A stretch of 64,000 bases of DNA from Luteolibacter ambystomatis (GTDB lineage: Bacteria > Verrucomicrobiota > Verrucomicrobiia > Verrucomicrobiales > Akkermansiaceae): positions 4,847,754 through 4,911,753 of the forward strand of contig NZ_CP073100.1 of assembly GCF_018137965.1 (NCBI RefSeq). Direction: 5' to 3'. The notes beneath the pieces are model-generated. The model was given only the letters and a program-made list of their open reading frames with translations, searched no databases and had not been told where the DNA came from. Position numbers and translations under genes: made by a program. The stretch's first letter is position 1, and the number at the start of each line of letters is the position of its first letter. Below, one piece after another: positions 54,867 through 63,343 of this stretch.

Positions 54867-55987
54867 CATGGCAGCTTTTGCCAGGCGTCGATGCCACCGG
54901 TGACGTTCAGCACGTTGCTGAATCCGGCATCAAGCAGCGATTGGACGGCGCGCGCGGAACGGCGGCCGGATTTGCAGTGGATCAGGATCTCGCGGTCGCG
55001 TGGCAGTTCGTTGATGGAATCATCGAAGGAACCGAGAGGGATCAGGCAGCTGCCGGGGATGCTGGCGGCGGCATATTCGTCCGGCTCGCGGACATCGACG
55101 AGGATGCCTTCGAAGCCGCTGTCGAGGCGGCGCTTGAGTTCCTCGGCGGAGATGGCGGGGAGTTCCGGATTCATGGAGCAGGAGGTGGAGGCAAGGGTTT
55201 CGGGATTGCGGATGGAATCGATGGATGGGTGGTCGCCGCAGAGCTTGCAGGCGGGATCGCAGCGCAGCGTCAGCGTCCGGAAGGAACTGCAGAGCGCGTC
55301 GTAGCAGGTGAGCTTGCCCAGCGGGACCTCGCCGATGCCGAGCAGCAGCTTGATGGCCTCCATGGCTTGGAGTGAGCCGATGATCCCCGGCAGCACGCCG
55401 AGAACGCCGGCCTCGTTGCAGGACGGAACCGCGCCGTCCGCAGGCAGCTCCGGGAGCATGCAGCGGTAGCACGGTCCGCCGAGATGCGGGGCGAAGACGG
55501 TCATCTGGCCATCGAAGCGGAAGATCGAACCATAGACGTTCGGCTTCTTCAGGAAGAAGGAGACGTCATTGGAAAGGAAGCGGGTGGGGAAGTTGTCGGT
55601 GCCGTCCACGATCACGTCGTAGGGGCGGGCGATGGCCTCCGCGTTGTCCGGCGTGAACATCTCCGGGTACAGGTCCAGATGCACATGCGGAGACAGTTCG
55701 CGGAGACGGGCGGCGGCGCTTTCGAGCTTGGGTTTTCCGACCCACGATTCGCCATGGAGGATCTGGCGCTGGAGATTGGAGCGGTCGACGGTGTCCGGGT
55801 CCACCAAACCGATGCGGCCCACGCCTGCTGCGGCCAGATACAGGGCTGCGGGACAACCGAGTCCCCCGGTGCCGATCAGCAGGACGGAGGAGGCCTTGAG
55901 CTTGCGCTGGCCCTCCTCGCCCACTCCCGGAATGAGAAGATGGCGCGAGTAGCGTTCGCGGTCGTCGGCGGTGAGCGGAGGAAGCAT
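54866..55987 (-). CDS. MoeB/ThiF-type adenylyltransferase with rhodanese domain
   Basis: A 373-residue E1-like enzyme. It adenylates the C-terminus of a small sulfur carrier (MoaD or ThiS type) and moves sulfur to it. The ThiF domain has YSRHLLIPGVGEEGQ, the nucleotide loop LLIGTGGLGCPAALYLA, DPDTVDRSNLQRQI and zinc Cys pairs CYRC and CKLC. A rhodanese domain at ~275-373 has VDVREPDEY and active-site loop HCKSGRRSA. This fused form is like MoeZ/MOCS3. ATG 55987 is chosen; an upstream start at 56077 would extend into the divergent promoter. A thioredoxin-like gene is divergent. Confidence 0.9.
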   Translation of the reverse strand: MLPPLTADDRERYSRHLLIPGVGEEGQRKLKASSVLLIGTGGLGCPAALYLAAAGVGRIGLVDPDTVDRSNLQRQILHGESWVGKPKLESAAARLRELSPHVHLDLYPEMFTPDNAEAIARPYDVIVDGTDNFPTRFLSNDVSFFLKKPNVYGSIFRFDGQMTVFAPHLGGPCYRCMLPELPADGAVPSCNEAGVLGVLPGIIGSLQAMEAIKLLLGIGEVPLGKLTCYDALCSSFRTLTLRCDPACKLCGDHPSIDSIRNPETLASTSCSMNPELPAISAEELKRRLDSGFEGILVDVREPDEYAAASIPGSCLIPLGSFDDSINELPRDREILIHCKSGRRSARAVQSLLDAGFSNVLNVTGGIDAWQKLP

Positions 55988-56096
55988 CGCTGGGGAGGAA
56001 TGAAGGCCTTTCCGGGGTCCGTGCAACCGTAATTTCCCGGCTCCAACAATCGGATTCCCCCTTTCGGAAACGCGCATCCGGGGTTATCCATATGCC

Positions 56097-56675
56097 ATGG
56101 CCGAAGTTCTTTCGACGTTCCTCCTGCAGCCGGGCGATCCGGCCCCCAATTTCTCGCTCCCGACACCCCGCGGGGAAATCCTCAGTCTGGGTGATGTCTT
56201 GGGAGCCAATGGCTTGCTGGTGGTGTTCGCCTGCAACCACTGTCCCTATGTCGTGCATCTGGCCGATGCGCTGGGCAATTTCGCCCGCGAGATCGAGGCG
56301 CGCGGCGTGGGTACGGTGGCGATCATGTCCAATGACTTGGAGAAGTATCCGCAGGATGCTCCCGACAAGATGTTGGAGTTCGCCCGCGAGCACTCCTGGG
56401 ATTTCCCGTACCTGGTCGATGAGGATCAGAGCGTGGCGCAGGCGTATCGTGCGGCCTGTACGCCGGATTTCTTTTTGTTCGATGCGGAACTCAAGCTCGC
56501 CTATGCAGGCCAGTTCGATGATTCGCGTCCGCGTGGCAGCCTCCAGCCGCATGGTGGCGACCTGGGTGAAGCGGTGCGCCGCATGATCGCAGGCGAGCCG
56601 CCGATGGCGCGCCCTTATCCGAGCAGCGGCTGCAACATCAAGTGGAAGCCCGGGAACGAACCGGCGTGGTTCTGA
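56097..56675 (+). CDS. Thioredoxin-like (AhpC/TSA-type) protein
   Basis: A 192-residue redoxin. PAPNFSLPTPRGEILSLGD is the peroxiredoxin-like start, VVFACNHCPYVVHL contains a CxxC pair (Cys46, Cys49), and AACTPDFFLFDAELKLAYAGQFDDSRP is the usual cis-Pro region. The CNHCPYV form marks a family of stand-alone bacterial thioredoxin-fold proteins of about 190 residues. There is no signal peptide, so it acts in the cytoplasm. It is divergent from the MoeB-like gene and followed by an inverted repeat. Confidence 0.9.
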   Translation: MAEVLSTFLLQPGDPAPNFSLPTPRGEILSLGDVLGANGLLVVFACNHCPYVVHLADALGNFAREIEARGVGTVAIMSNDLEKYPQDAPDKMLEFAREHSWDFPYLVDEDQSVAQAYRAACTPDFFLFDAELKLAYAGQFDDSRPRGSLQPHGGDLGEAVRRMIAGEPPMARPYPSSGCNIKWKPGNEPAWF

Positions 56676-56683
56676 GCCTTTGC

Positions 56684-56829
56684 ACGTAGTTCCTCCTTCA
56701 GGAGGGTGGGGAGGATTCCGAATGGAAAATCGAGCGTTCCTGTCGAAGGAGGCGATGTTCTTTTTCAGGACGGGGCCGCTGCGTGAATCTGGTTGGCTTC
56801 ACCCCGCCCGCCTGAAGGCGGAACTACGT
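56684..56829. repeat. Imperfect inverted repeat (REP/BIME-like)
   Basis: Arms 56684-56711 and 56802-56829 are reverse complements at 25 of 28 positions. Each arm carries an internal palindrome (CTCCTTCAGGAG; CGCCTTCAGGCG on the opposite strand). It sits between the thioredoxin-like gene and truA and ends 8 bp before the truA stop codon. A shorter related piece, CCCGCCTGAAGGC, recurs at 59576-59588. Confidence 0.8.
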
Positions 56830-56837
56830 ACGAAGAA

Positions 56838-57599
56838 TTACGATATGTATCGTACTTCCTGCAGGTAGAGCCCGTCGGAGGGCGCGCAGAGCGGGGATTT
56901 GCCATGGGGGAGGCCGGCGGGTTGGTCCAGCAGTTTCCGGAGGTCGTCCATGCGGATGCGGCCCTGCGCGGCATGCACGGCCGCGCCGGTCATCAAGCGG
57001 ACCATCTTGTACATGAAGCCATCACCGCACCAGGTGACGCGATAGCCATCCGGCAATGCCTCGAGCTCTGCGGCGGTGATGGTGCGGTGCCAATCCGTTT
57101 CCGGAGTCTCATTGCCACGGTTCGCGGCGAATCCTTGGAAATCGTGGCGTCCGGTGAACACTTGGAGCGCTTCCTGGAACACATCGGCGTCCAACAATCG
57201 CGGCACGTGCCATGCCAGACCGGCCTTGAAGGGGGACAGCACCGGATCGGTGCAGAGATCATAGCGATAGACTTTCGCGACTGCTGAAAAGCGTGCGTGA
57301 AAATCCGGAGCCACCTCTTCGCAGGAAAGAATGCGGATTGTTGCGGGCAGCTTGGTGTTCAGTGCCGGAACCCAGTTGTAGGGGTTCATCGTCAGATGCT
57401 CCGGAGCATCGAAATGCGCGGTCTGGGCCAAGGCATGCACGCCCGCATCGGTGCGACCGGACCCTTGCAGGGCGATGGGCTCCTTCGCGGTCAGTGCCAG
57501 CGCTTCCTTGATGTGGTCCTGGACGGTGTTGTTGCCGACCTGGGACTGCCAGCCTTCATAGGAACGACCGTCGTAGGCGATGGTGAGTTTCAGGCGCAC
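56838..57599 (-). CDS. truA: tRNA pseudouridine(38-40) synthase
   Basis: A 253-residue enzyme that makes pseudouridine in the anticodon stem-loop of tRNAs. LKLTIAYDGRSYEGWQ opens it, the catalytic Asp is in GSGRTDAGVHALAQ, and ALNTKLPATIRIL, FHARFSAVAKVYRY and DGFMYKMVRLMTGA are family blocks. The start is a GTG at 57599, 2 bp after the ruvX stop, which fits translational coupling. A much longer frame reaching 58280 is an artefact of reading through ruvX in another frame. Confidence 0.95.
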   Translation of the reverse strand: MRLKLTIAYDGRSYEGWQSQVGNNTVQDHIKEALALTAKEPIALQGSGRTDAGVHALAQTAHFDAPEHLTMNPYNWVPALNTKLPATIRILSCEEVAPDFHARFSAVAKVYRYDLCTDPVLSPFKAGLAWHVPRLLDADVFQEALQVFTGRHDFQGFAANRGNETPETDWHRTITAAELEALPDGYRVTWCGDGFMYKMVRLMTGAAVHAAQGRIRMDDLRKLLDQPAGLPHGKSPLCAPSDGLYLQEVRYIS

Positions 57600-57601
57600 G
57601 G

Positions 57602-58027
57602 CTAACAGGTTTCTTCCATCCAGAGGTTGAGGATTTCCACCGCCGCGGCCTGGTCGATGACCGACTTCTGCTGCCTCGCCTTGCGCCCTGCTTCGCGGAG
57701 TTTGCCAGAGGCGGCGCTGGTGGTGAGGGTTTCGTCCACGAACACCAGTGGCAGTTCCGGCAATTTCTCCTGAAGCTTCGCTGCGAAAGCCCGGACCTTT
57801 TCCGCGGACGCGCCTTCGCTGCCGTCCATCCGCACCGGCAGTCCCAGCACCAAGGTCTTGATGCGGCGTTGGGCGACGATCTGCGGAATCCGCTCGAGCG
57901 GATCGGTTTTCGTCCGGTCGATGGTTTCCACCGGATGGGCGAGGATGCCGAAATCGTCCGTGGCGGCGACACCGATGCGGGCGTCGCCGTGGTCGATGCC
58001 GAGGGCGGGATGGTGCGGGTCGCTCAC
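57602..58027 (-). CDS. ruvX: Putative Holliday junction resolvase / pre-16S rRNA nuclease
   Basis: A 141-residue YqgF-family nuclease with RNase H-like fold. ALGIDHGDARIGVAATDDFG holds the first metal Asp residues. LVLGLPVRMDGSEG is the conserved centre, and VFVDETLTTSAAS holds further acidic residues. It sits between the mannose-1-phosphate guanylyltransferase gene (9-bp gap) and truA (2-bp gap) in one minus-strand operon. Confidence 0.94.
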   Translation of the reverse strand: MSDPHHPALGIDHGDARIGVAATDDFGILAHPVETIDRTKTDPLERIPQIVAQRRIKTLVLGLPVRMDGSEGASAEKVRAFAAKLQEKLPELPLVFVDETLTTSAASGKLREAGRKARQQKSVIDQAAAVEILNLWMEETC

Positions 58028-58036
58028 GCGGAAAAT

Positions 58037-59119
58037 TCAGAGCAATTCCGGCGGTAGCAGGTCGACGAGCTTTTTGATGCCGTCCGCCTGATGGCGGTTG
58101 GCGATCAGGAGCGCGTCCTCGGTCTGCACCACGATCAGGTCGTCCACGCCGAGCAGCGCGATGCGGCTGCCTTTGCGCGCGTTGAAGACGATATTGTTCT
58201 CGGACTCGAGTTCGGTGATCGGCTGGTTGACACGGTTGTGCTCGCCGGACTTTTCGAGGTAGTTCGCGACAGACAGCCATGAGCCGACGTCATCCCAATC
58301 GAAGGTGGCCTCGATGTTCAGGACGCGGGCGGCTTTTTCCATCAGCGCGTAGTCGATGGAGATCGGGGTGAGCTTCGGGAACTGCGCGGCTACGGTGGCG
58401 GCGATGTCGCTGGAACCGCGCATTTCGGAAATGAAGCGCGCCAGCTCCGGCGAGTGCTTGGCCAGTTCGCGGATCACGGTCGGCAGGGACCAGACGAACA
58501 TGCCCGCATTCCAGGAGAAACCACCGTGGGTGAGGAATTGCTCGGCGAGCTCGGGCGCGGGCTTTTCGCGGAAGCGCTTCACCTCGCGCGGCTTGTGTTC
58601 GAGTTCCACGCCCGGGATCGAGGCGCGGTCGCCGCGCTCGATATAACCGTAGGACGGGCATGGCCAGGTCGGGCGGATGCCGATGGTGACGAGGCCGTCC
58701 GAATGTTCCGCCGCGGAGATGGCGTCCCGCATCACGGAGTGGTAGGCCTCCACGTCCTGGATGAGCTGGTCGGCGGGCAGTACCATCATGGTGGCGTCCG
58801 GATCGCGGGCGGCGACGAGACCGATGCCGAGGGCGACAGCCGGCGCGGTATCGCGCTTGGCGGGTTCGGCGAAGATGTTTTCCGCAGGCAACATCGAGGC
58901 GACTTCACGGACCCCGGCTTCCTGCTGCGAGTTGGTGAGGATCAGGATGTTTTCAAGAGGCACGAGGCCTTCGAGGCGGCGGATGGTTTGTTCGAGAAGG
59001 GTATCGTCTCCGAAAAGCTGGAGGAGCTGCTTCGGGCGCGTGTTCCGGCTCAGCGGCCAGAAGCGCGTGCCGGATCCTCCGGCGAGGATCAGGGCGTAGG
59101 TTGCACGGGAGGATGGCAT
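58037..59119 (-). CDS. manC: Mannose-1-phosphate guanylyltransferase
   Basis: A 360-residue nucleotidyltransferase making GDP-mannose for surface polysaccharides. ALILAGGSGTRFWPLSRNTRPKQLL is the pyrophosphorylase signature. VLPADQLIQD, TIGIRPTWPCPSYGYIERGD, FSWNAGMFVW and SIDYALMEKAARV are family blocks. It lacks the C-terminal isomerase domain, so it is the short monofunctional type. It heads an operon with ruvX and truA. GDP-mannose could supply the glycosyltransferases elsewhere in this window. Confidence 0.92.
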   Translation of the reverse strand: MPSSRATYALILAGGSGTRFWPLSRNTRPKQLLQLFGDDTLLEQTIRRLEGLVPLENILILTNSQQEAGVREVASMLPAENIFAEPAKRDTAPAVALGIGLVAARDPDATMMVLPADQLIQDVEAYHSVMRDAISAAEHSDGLVTIGIRPTWPCPSYGYIERGDRASIPGVELEHKPREVKRFREKPAPELAEQFLTHGGFSWNAGMFVWSLPTVIRELAKHSPELARFISEMRGSSDIAATVAAQFPKLTPISIDYALMEKAARVLNIEATFDWDDVGSWLSVANYLEKSGEHNRVNQPITELESENNIVFNARKGSRIALLGVDDLIVVQTEDALLIANRHQADGIKKLVDLLPPELL

Positions 59120-59219
59120 GGCGCGGCCATCCTACCGGCGGTCCGGCGATCGGGAAGCGGAAACGAGGTTCCTTCGTTTCCGGGGTTGTCGCGGGGTGAC
59201 AAGTTGCTAGATTGTCCGC

Positions 59220-59543
59220 ATGCAGACTGACTCCGCGGACACGCAGCGTGACTGGATCGAAACCACGGCCCTGGTGGCTCCCGGCCTTCTTGGTGCGGCG
59301 GCCGGGATGCTGTTGTCCGATCTGATGCACCGCAACGCGCGCCGTGGCGTGGCCATCGCCCTCGGCGGCCTTGGCATCGCGGCGCTGGTGCCGCTGCTTG
59401 TCGGCGGCATCGCCAACAAGGTCAACGGCCCGGAATCCGCACGTGGCGCGCGCCGCCGTCTCGCTGGCATCCGCGATGCCGGTGACGGCCTCTCCGATTT
59501 CCACGATGTGGATGAGGACTTGCGCGAGCAGGGCGTGATCTGA
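59220..59543 (+). CDS. Small membrane protein of unknown function
   Basis: A 107-residue protein I do not recognise. Two hydrophobic helices are visible (~18-35, VAPGLLGAAAGMLLSDL; ~44-62, VAIALGGLGIAALVPLLVGG), separated by a basic HRNARRG loop. An acidic tail ends FHDVDEDLREQG. Gly-rich helices recall small stress-related membrane proteins. It is divergent from manC with a 100-bp gap. Confidence 0.7.
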   Translation: MQTDSADTQRDWIETTALVAPGLLGAAAGMLLSDLMHRNARRGVAIALGGLGIAALVPLLVGGIANKVNGPESARGARRRLAGIRDAGDGLSDFHDVDEDLREQGVI

Positions 59544-59610
59544 TCAAGAAGCAAGGAAGGTTCCTCCTCCCTGAACCCGCCTGAAGGCTCAACTCCTTTA
59601 GAGTCCCGCC

Positions 59611-60690
59611 ATGCCGGTGCCGCCGCTGAGCCAGATCCCGTCCCACGTTGTCGCCTTGGACGACTACGAGGCGCTGGCTCGCGCGCACATGGACGAGGCC
59701 GCATGGGCCTACATCGCAGGTGCTTCCGCGGACGAATGCACGATGCGGGAAAACCACGAGGCTTTCTGCCGCCTGAAGCTTTCCCCGCGCGTGCTCGGCG
59801 ACTTCACCGGCGCGAGTACGAAGATTGAACTCTTCGGCCGCACCTTCGCCCATCCGGTGTTTCTCGCACCCACCGCCTTCCACAAGCTCGTCCATCCGGA
59901 TGGCGAACTCGCCACCGTGCTCGGAGCGGCGGCAATGGAGGCGGGCATGGTCGTCAGCACCTCCGCCACGGTGCTGTTGGAGGACATTGCCGCCGCGGCC
60001 CGGATGCCGCTGTGGTTCCAGCTCTACATGCAGCCGGATTCCGCTCACACGCTGGAGTTGGTGAGCCGTGCGGAAGCAGCAGGTTATGAAGCGTTGGTCC
60101 TCACCGTGGATGCCCCGGTCAGCGGCCTCCGCAACCGTGAACAACGCGCCGGATTCCAGATCCCCTTCGGCATCGAGCCGGTGAATCTCCGCAATCGCCC
60201 GGCGTTGCCATTGTGCGACTCCGTGTTCGATCCCGCCTACATCGCACATCTGCCGCGCTGGAAGGATCTCGCCTGGTTGCGATCCCACACGAAGCTGCCG
60301 ATTATTCTCAAAGGCATCCTCTCCGCCGCCGATGCCGCCCTGGCCTTGGATGCAGGAGTCGATGGCATCGTCGTGTCCAATCATGGCGGACGTACGCTGG
60401 ATGGAGTACCCGCTGCGATTGATATGCTCCCCGCGATTGCGGATGAAATCGGCGGGCGTATCCCGATCCTCATGGATGGTGGCATCCGCCGCGGCACGGA
60501 TGTGCTGAAGGCCCTCGCCCTCGGAGCCTCCGCCGTGATGGTGGGCCGCCCGATTCTCTACGGCCTCGCCGTTGCGGGTCCCGTCGGTGTCGCACACGTC
60601 CTGAAAATCCTCCGCACCGAATTGGAGGTCGCCATGCTTCTCAGTGGTTGCCCGACCATCGCCTCCATCTCGCGCGAGGTCTTGGTGTGA
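59611..60690 (+). CDS. FMN-dependent alpha-hydroxy-acid oxidase/dehydrogenase
   Basis: A 359-residue TIM-barrel flavoenzyme that oxidises L-2-hydroxy acids such as lactate or glycolate. FLAPTAFHKLVHPDGE, VSTSATVLLEDIAAA and LVLTVDAPVSGLRNREQRAGF bind FMN and the barrel core. PIILKGILSAADA, IVVSNHGGRTLDGVPA with the catalytic His and Arg, and ILMDGGIRRGTDVLKALALGA close it. The start MPVPPLSQIP is preceded by a degenerate repeat. It is convergent with the GT4 gene. Confidence 0.92.
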   Translation: MPVPPLSQIPSHVVALDDYEALARAHMDEAAWAYIAGASADECTMRENHEAFCRLKLSPRVLGDFTGASTKIELFGRTFAHPVFLAPTAFHKLVHPDGELATVLGAAAMEAGMVVSTSATVLLEDIAAAARMPLWFQLYMQPDSAHTLELVSRAEAAGYEALVLTVDAPVSGLRNREQRAGFQIPFGIEPVNLRNRPALPLCDSVFDPAYIAHLPRWKDLAWLRSHTKLPIILKGILSAADAALALDAGVDGIVVSNHGGRTLDGVPAAIDMLPAIADEIGGRIPILMDGGIRRGTDVLKALALGASAVMVGRPILYGLAVAGPVGVAHVLKILRTELEVAMLLSGCPTIASISREVLV

Positions 60691-60697
60691 CCGTGGC

Positions 60698-60715
60698 GGC
60701 GGTTTCCAACCCGCC
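60698..60715. repeat. Short GC-rich hairpin between convergent genes
   Basis: GGCGG and CCGCC arms with an inner TTTCCAACC loop lie in the 33-bp gap between the oxidase and the convergent glycosyltransferase. There is no T-tract. It may be a small palindromic remnant or a weak bidirectional terminator. Confidence 0.4.
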
Positions 60716-60723
60716 AAGCTCTG

Positions 60724-61755
60724 TCACTCTCCCAACACCCGCTCATACGCCCGGATCACCTTGCCGGTCATCGCCTCCAGCGTCACCTCTGTCGCCACCA
60801 GATCGAACGACGGCTGCAACCGCGCCTTCAGTCCCGGCAGATCCGCCAGCGCGTGCTTCAATCCGCGCTCCAGCTCATCCACCGAATACGGCTGCATCAG
60901 CGCCTCATCCGGCAGGAACTCCGCCGCGAAACCCACCCGTGTGGAAATGCACGGCACCTTCATGTGCAGCGCTTCCGCCAGCGTGTAGGGACCGCCCTCA
61001 TTCCGGGACGCCACCACGAACAGATCCGCGCAGCCCATCAGGCCCACGGCATCATCGCGATGCCCCGCCATCCACACCCGGTCATGGAGCGCATGCCTCT
61101 CAAGCAACGTCTCCAGCTCGGGCCGCTGCAGGCCCTCGCCCACCATCCACAAATAAAACCCCGGCACGCGGGCCATCGCCTCCAGCAGCAGATCCATGCC
61201 CTTTGCCGGAACCAAGCGGCCCACGGTGCAGAACACCGGCTGACCGTTGGCGGGAAAGGGGGGCTTCGTCGCCATCGCCGCCTCACGGGTTCCCGCAGGC
61301 GGGGGAGCGATCGAGTTCCAGATCACCGTGGCGGGCAGCCCCTTGAGGGATTCCTTCACCTGGGCGCTCGCGGTGATGATCGCATCGTAGCCGCGGAAGG
61401 GACGGTTGGTGGACTTCGTGTTCTGGACCGTCGCCACCCGCTTGATCCCCGGCAGGAAGCGGCGGATCGCCTTCACCAGCGCCCCGGCCTTGTTGGCGTG
61501 GGCATGGACGATCTGCGGCTTGCGGCTGAGAATGTTGTTCCGCAGCTCGAGGAGGTTGAAGGGATTGATCCGCCCGCGGTCCATCCGGTGCGGGACAAAG
61601 GTCACCTGCGGCGAAAAATGCGGGCGCATCGTCTCATCCGCCACCACTGAAACCTCATGGCCGATCGCGGCCTGGCGGTTCGCCAGTTCGATGACGTTCT
61701 TCTCCAGTCCTCCTTTTTCGCCGACGCTGGCGAGCACATGACACACGCGGATCAC
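60724..61755 (-). CDS. Family 4 glycosyltransferase
   Basis: A 343-residue GT-B enzyme. The N-terminal domain opens CHVLASVGEKGGLEKNVIELANRQA and has VHAHANKAGALVKAIRRFLPG. The C-terminal domain has FCTVGRLVPAKGMDLLLEAMARV, LWMVGEGLQRPELE and LFVVASRNEGGPYTLAEALHMKVPCISTRVG with the nucleotide-sugar-binding EX7E-type motif. It resembles lipopolysaccharide and capsule glycosyltransferases. It is a single gene, divergent from the methyltransferase-like gene. Donor and acceptor unknown. Confidence 0.9.
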   Translation of the reverse strand: MIRVCHVLASVGEKGGLEKNVIELANRQAAIGHEVSVVADETMRPHFSPQVTFVPHRMDRGRINPFNLLELRNNILSRKPQIVHAHANKAGALVKAIRRFLPGIKRVATVQNTKSTNRPFRGYDAIITASAQVKESLKGLPATVIWNSIAPPPAGTREAAMATKPPFPANGQPVFCTVGRLVPAKGMDLLLEAMARVPGFYLWMVGEGLQRPELETLLERHALHDRVWMAGHRDDAVGLMGCADLFVVASRNEGGPYTLAEALHMKVPCISTRVGFAAEFLPDEALMQPYSVDELERGLKHALADLPGLKARLQPSFDLVATEVTLEAMTGKVIRAYERVLGE

Positions 61756-61860
61756 GGGGGCAGGCTAGGAAACCCCGGCCGGATGCCAAGTTCCAACGCC
61801 GTTTGCAAATTGCCCCCTCCGAACTTGATCCCCGCGCCGCCGCCCCCCACGCTGCCCGCC

Positions 61861-62460
61861 ATGAGTCTGTTGCGTCGCTTCAAGGATTGGAACGAAATCC
61901 GCTGCTGGGAAAGCAAAGGCCGGCCTTCGCCGCCGCCGCATGCCATCAAGCAGCAGGTCCTCCGCGAGTTCGCGCAGCGCTACGGCCTCGAGGTTCTGGT
62001 CGAGACCGGCACCTTCAAGGGCGACATGATGGAGGCCATGAAAAAGGACTTCCGCCAGCTCTACTCCATCGAACTGGCCCCGCATTTCCACGAGCGCGCC
62101 GTCCAGCGCTTCGTCAGCGACCCGAACATCACCATCCTCAAGGGCGACAGCGGCAAGGTCCTCGAAACCCTCGTCCCCAAGCTGGAAGGCCCGACCCTGT
62201 TCTGGCTCGACGGCCACTATTCTAAGGGCGACACCGCCCGCGGTGACGAGGACACCCCGATCATGCATGAGCTGGCGCATATCTTCGCCCGCCCGGAATT
62301 GAAGTCCGTCATCCTCATCGATGATGCCCGCTGCTTCATGGGCCAGACCGAGCAGGTCTATCCCTCGCTGGAAAGTGTCCGCGAGTTCGTGGCGAAGCAC
62401 CGCCCGGACTTCACCTTCGACATCGATACGGACTCGATCCGCATCGCTCCGAAGTCCTGA
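61861..62460 (+). CDS. Class I SAM-dependent methyltransferase-like protein
   Basis: A 199-residue protein with a Rossmann-type core. EVLVETGTFKGDMMEAM replaces the usual glycine motif, LYSIELAPHFHERAVQRF ends strand 2 with an acidic residue, ITILKGDSGKVLETLV follows, and LFWLDGHYSKGDTARGDEDTPI and LIDDARCFMG supply Asp/His positions typical of the Methyltransf_24-like group. ATG 61861 is chosen because the upstream frame is non-conserved. It is followed after 8 bp by the Hsp15-like gene. Methyl acceptor unknown. Confidence 0.75.
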   Translation: MSLLRRFKDWNEIRCWESKGRPSPPPHAIKQQVLREFAQRYGLEVLVETGTFKGDMMEAMKKDFRQLYSIELAPHFHERAVQRFVSDPNITILKGDSGKVLETLVPKLEGPTLFWLDGHYSKGDTARGDEDTPIMHELAHIFARPELKSVILIDDARCFMGQTEQVYPSLESVREFVAKHRPDFTFDIDTDSIRIAPKS

Positions 62461-62468
62461 CCCAGGCC

Positions 62469-62864
62469 ATGAGCGAGAACGTCCGCGCGGACAAGTGGCT
62501 GTGGGCGACGCGTTTCTTCAAGACACGCTCCGCCGCCGCGAAGGCCTGCGAAGGCGGCAAGATCAAACGCGCGGGCCATCCGGTGAAGCCCGCCACCCCC
62601 CTGCATCCCGGGGATGTGCTGGAGGTGCCGTTTCATGATGGCCCGGGCATCCGCACCATCACCGTGACGGGCTTGATCGATCAACGCGTCGGCGCGCCCC
62701 AGGCTCAGGCCTGCTATATGGAAAGCACGCCTCCCGAAGTGATTGCGGCGAACAAGGAGTTCCTGAAGGAGAAGCACGAACGCCGCCTCGAAGGTGGCAT
62801 GCTCGGCCGCCCCACCAAAAAGGACCGCCGGGACATTCAGAAGTTCCGGGGATTCTTTGAATGA
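62469..62864 (+). CDS. RNA-binding S4-domain protein, Hsp15-like
   Basis: A 131-residue ribosome-associated protein. VRADKWLWATRFFKTRSAAAKACEGGKIKRAGHPVKPATPLHPGDVLEV is the S4 domain in the Hsp15 arrangement. The tail is basic (KEKHERRLEGG, RPTKKDRRD). Hsp15 rescues stalled 50S subunits carrying nascent chains after heat stress. It is cotranscribed with the methyltransferase-like gene. Confidence 0.9.
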   Translation: MSENVRADKWLWATRFFKTRSAAAKACEGGKIKRAGHPVKPATPLHPGDVLEVPFHDGPGIRTITVTGLIDQRVGAPQAQACYMESTPPEVIAANKEFLKEKHERRLEGGMLGRPTKKDRRDIQKFRGFFE

Positions 62865-62881
62865 GATACGGGGTCTGGCAG

Positions 62882-62987
62882 GTAGCGCGAAGCTGAGCTT
62901 CGCGTGCGTCTCATGGAGCTTTCCCCAAGAGGGATGCCCCGATTCGCAACGTCCCCCTCCCGCACGCGAAGCCAAGCTTCGCGCTAC
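62882..62987. repeat. Long inverted repeat (REP/BIME-like)
   Basis: Arms 62882-62908 and 62961-62987 are reverse complements at 25 of 27 positions. Pairing continues outward through GGCAG with a one-base bulge. Each arm is itself palindromic (GCGAAGCTGAGCTTCGC). It lies between the Hsp15-like gene and the csoR promoter, so it may shield one from the other. Confidence 0.85.
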
Positions 62988-63033
62988 ACTGCCGCGCGCC
63001 CGACGAAAGATCCGCGAAAATTTTCGATTGCCA

Positions 63034-63054
63034 ATATACCAATAGGGGGTATAT
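63034..63054 (+). promoter_or_regulatory. CsoR-type operator
   Basis: A perfect 7-bp dyad, ATATACC-N7-GGTATAT, with a G/C tract inside, 8 bp before the csoR ATG. Operators of the CsoR family have this ATACC...GGTAT form with a central G/C run. The position allows the repressor to control its own operon. Confidence 0.78.
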
Positions 63055-63062
63055 GTATATGC

Positions 63063-63338
63063 ATGAAGCGCGACGACAAATCCCGCAAACCCCTTCTCAC
63101 CCGCGTCAACCGCATCGCCGGGCAGGTGCAGGGCGTGGCCCGTATGATCGAGGAAGACCGCGACTGTGCCGAGGTGCTCAATACCATCTCCGCCATCCAT
63201 TCCGCCTTGCGCGGCCTTGAATCCACCCTTCTCGAGGATCACGTCCGCCATTGCGTCTGTGATGCCGCCAAGGAGCCGAAGCGACTCGAACAGCGCCTCG
63301 ATGAAATCATCACCCTCTACAAGCGCCGCTTGGCCTGA
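63063..63338 (+). CDS. csoR: Metal-sensing repressor, CsoR family
   Basis: A 91-residue all-helical DNA-binding repressor (DUF156). LLTRVNRIAGQVQGVARMIEEDRDCAEVL is the family opening. Metal ligands Cys35, His60 and Cys64 match the Cys-His-Cys set of copper(I)-sensing CsoR. Loss of DNA binding on metal uptake should switch on the operon. A dyad operator lies just upstream, and the efflux permease starts 5 bp after the stop. The ATG at 63063 is chosen over an earlier frame because the operator lies inside that extension. Confidence 0.9.
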   Translation: MKRDDKSRKPLLTRVNRIAGQVQGVARMIEEDRDCAEVLNTISAIHSALRGLESTLLEDHVRHCVCDAAKEPKRLEQRLDEIITLYKRRLA

Positions 63339-63343
63339 TTGCC

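Noticed and set aside
56838-58280. Possible fusion of TruA to a large N-terminal domain
   Set aside because: The upstream part is an out-of-frame reading of ruvX and manC. The GTG at 57599 and the 2-bp gap to ruvX give a normal TruA length.
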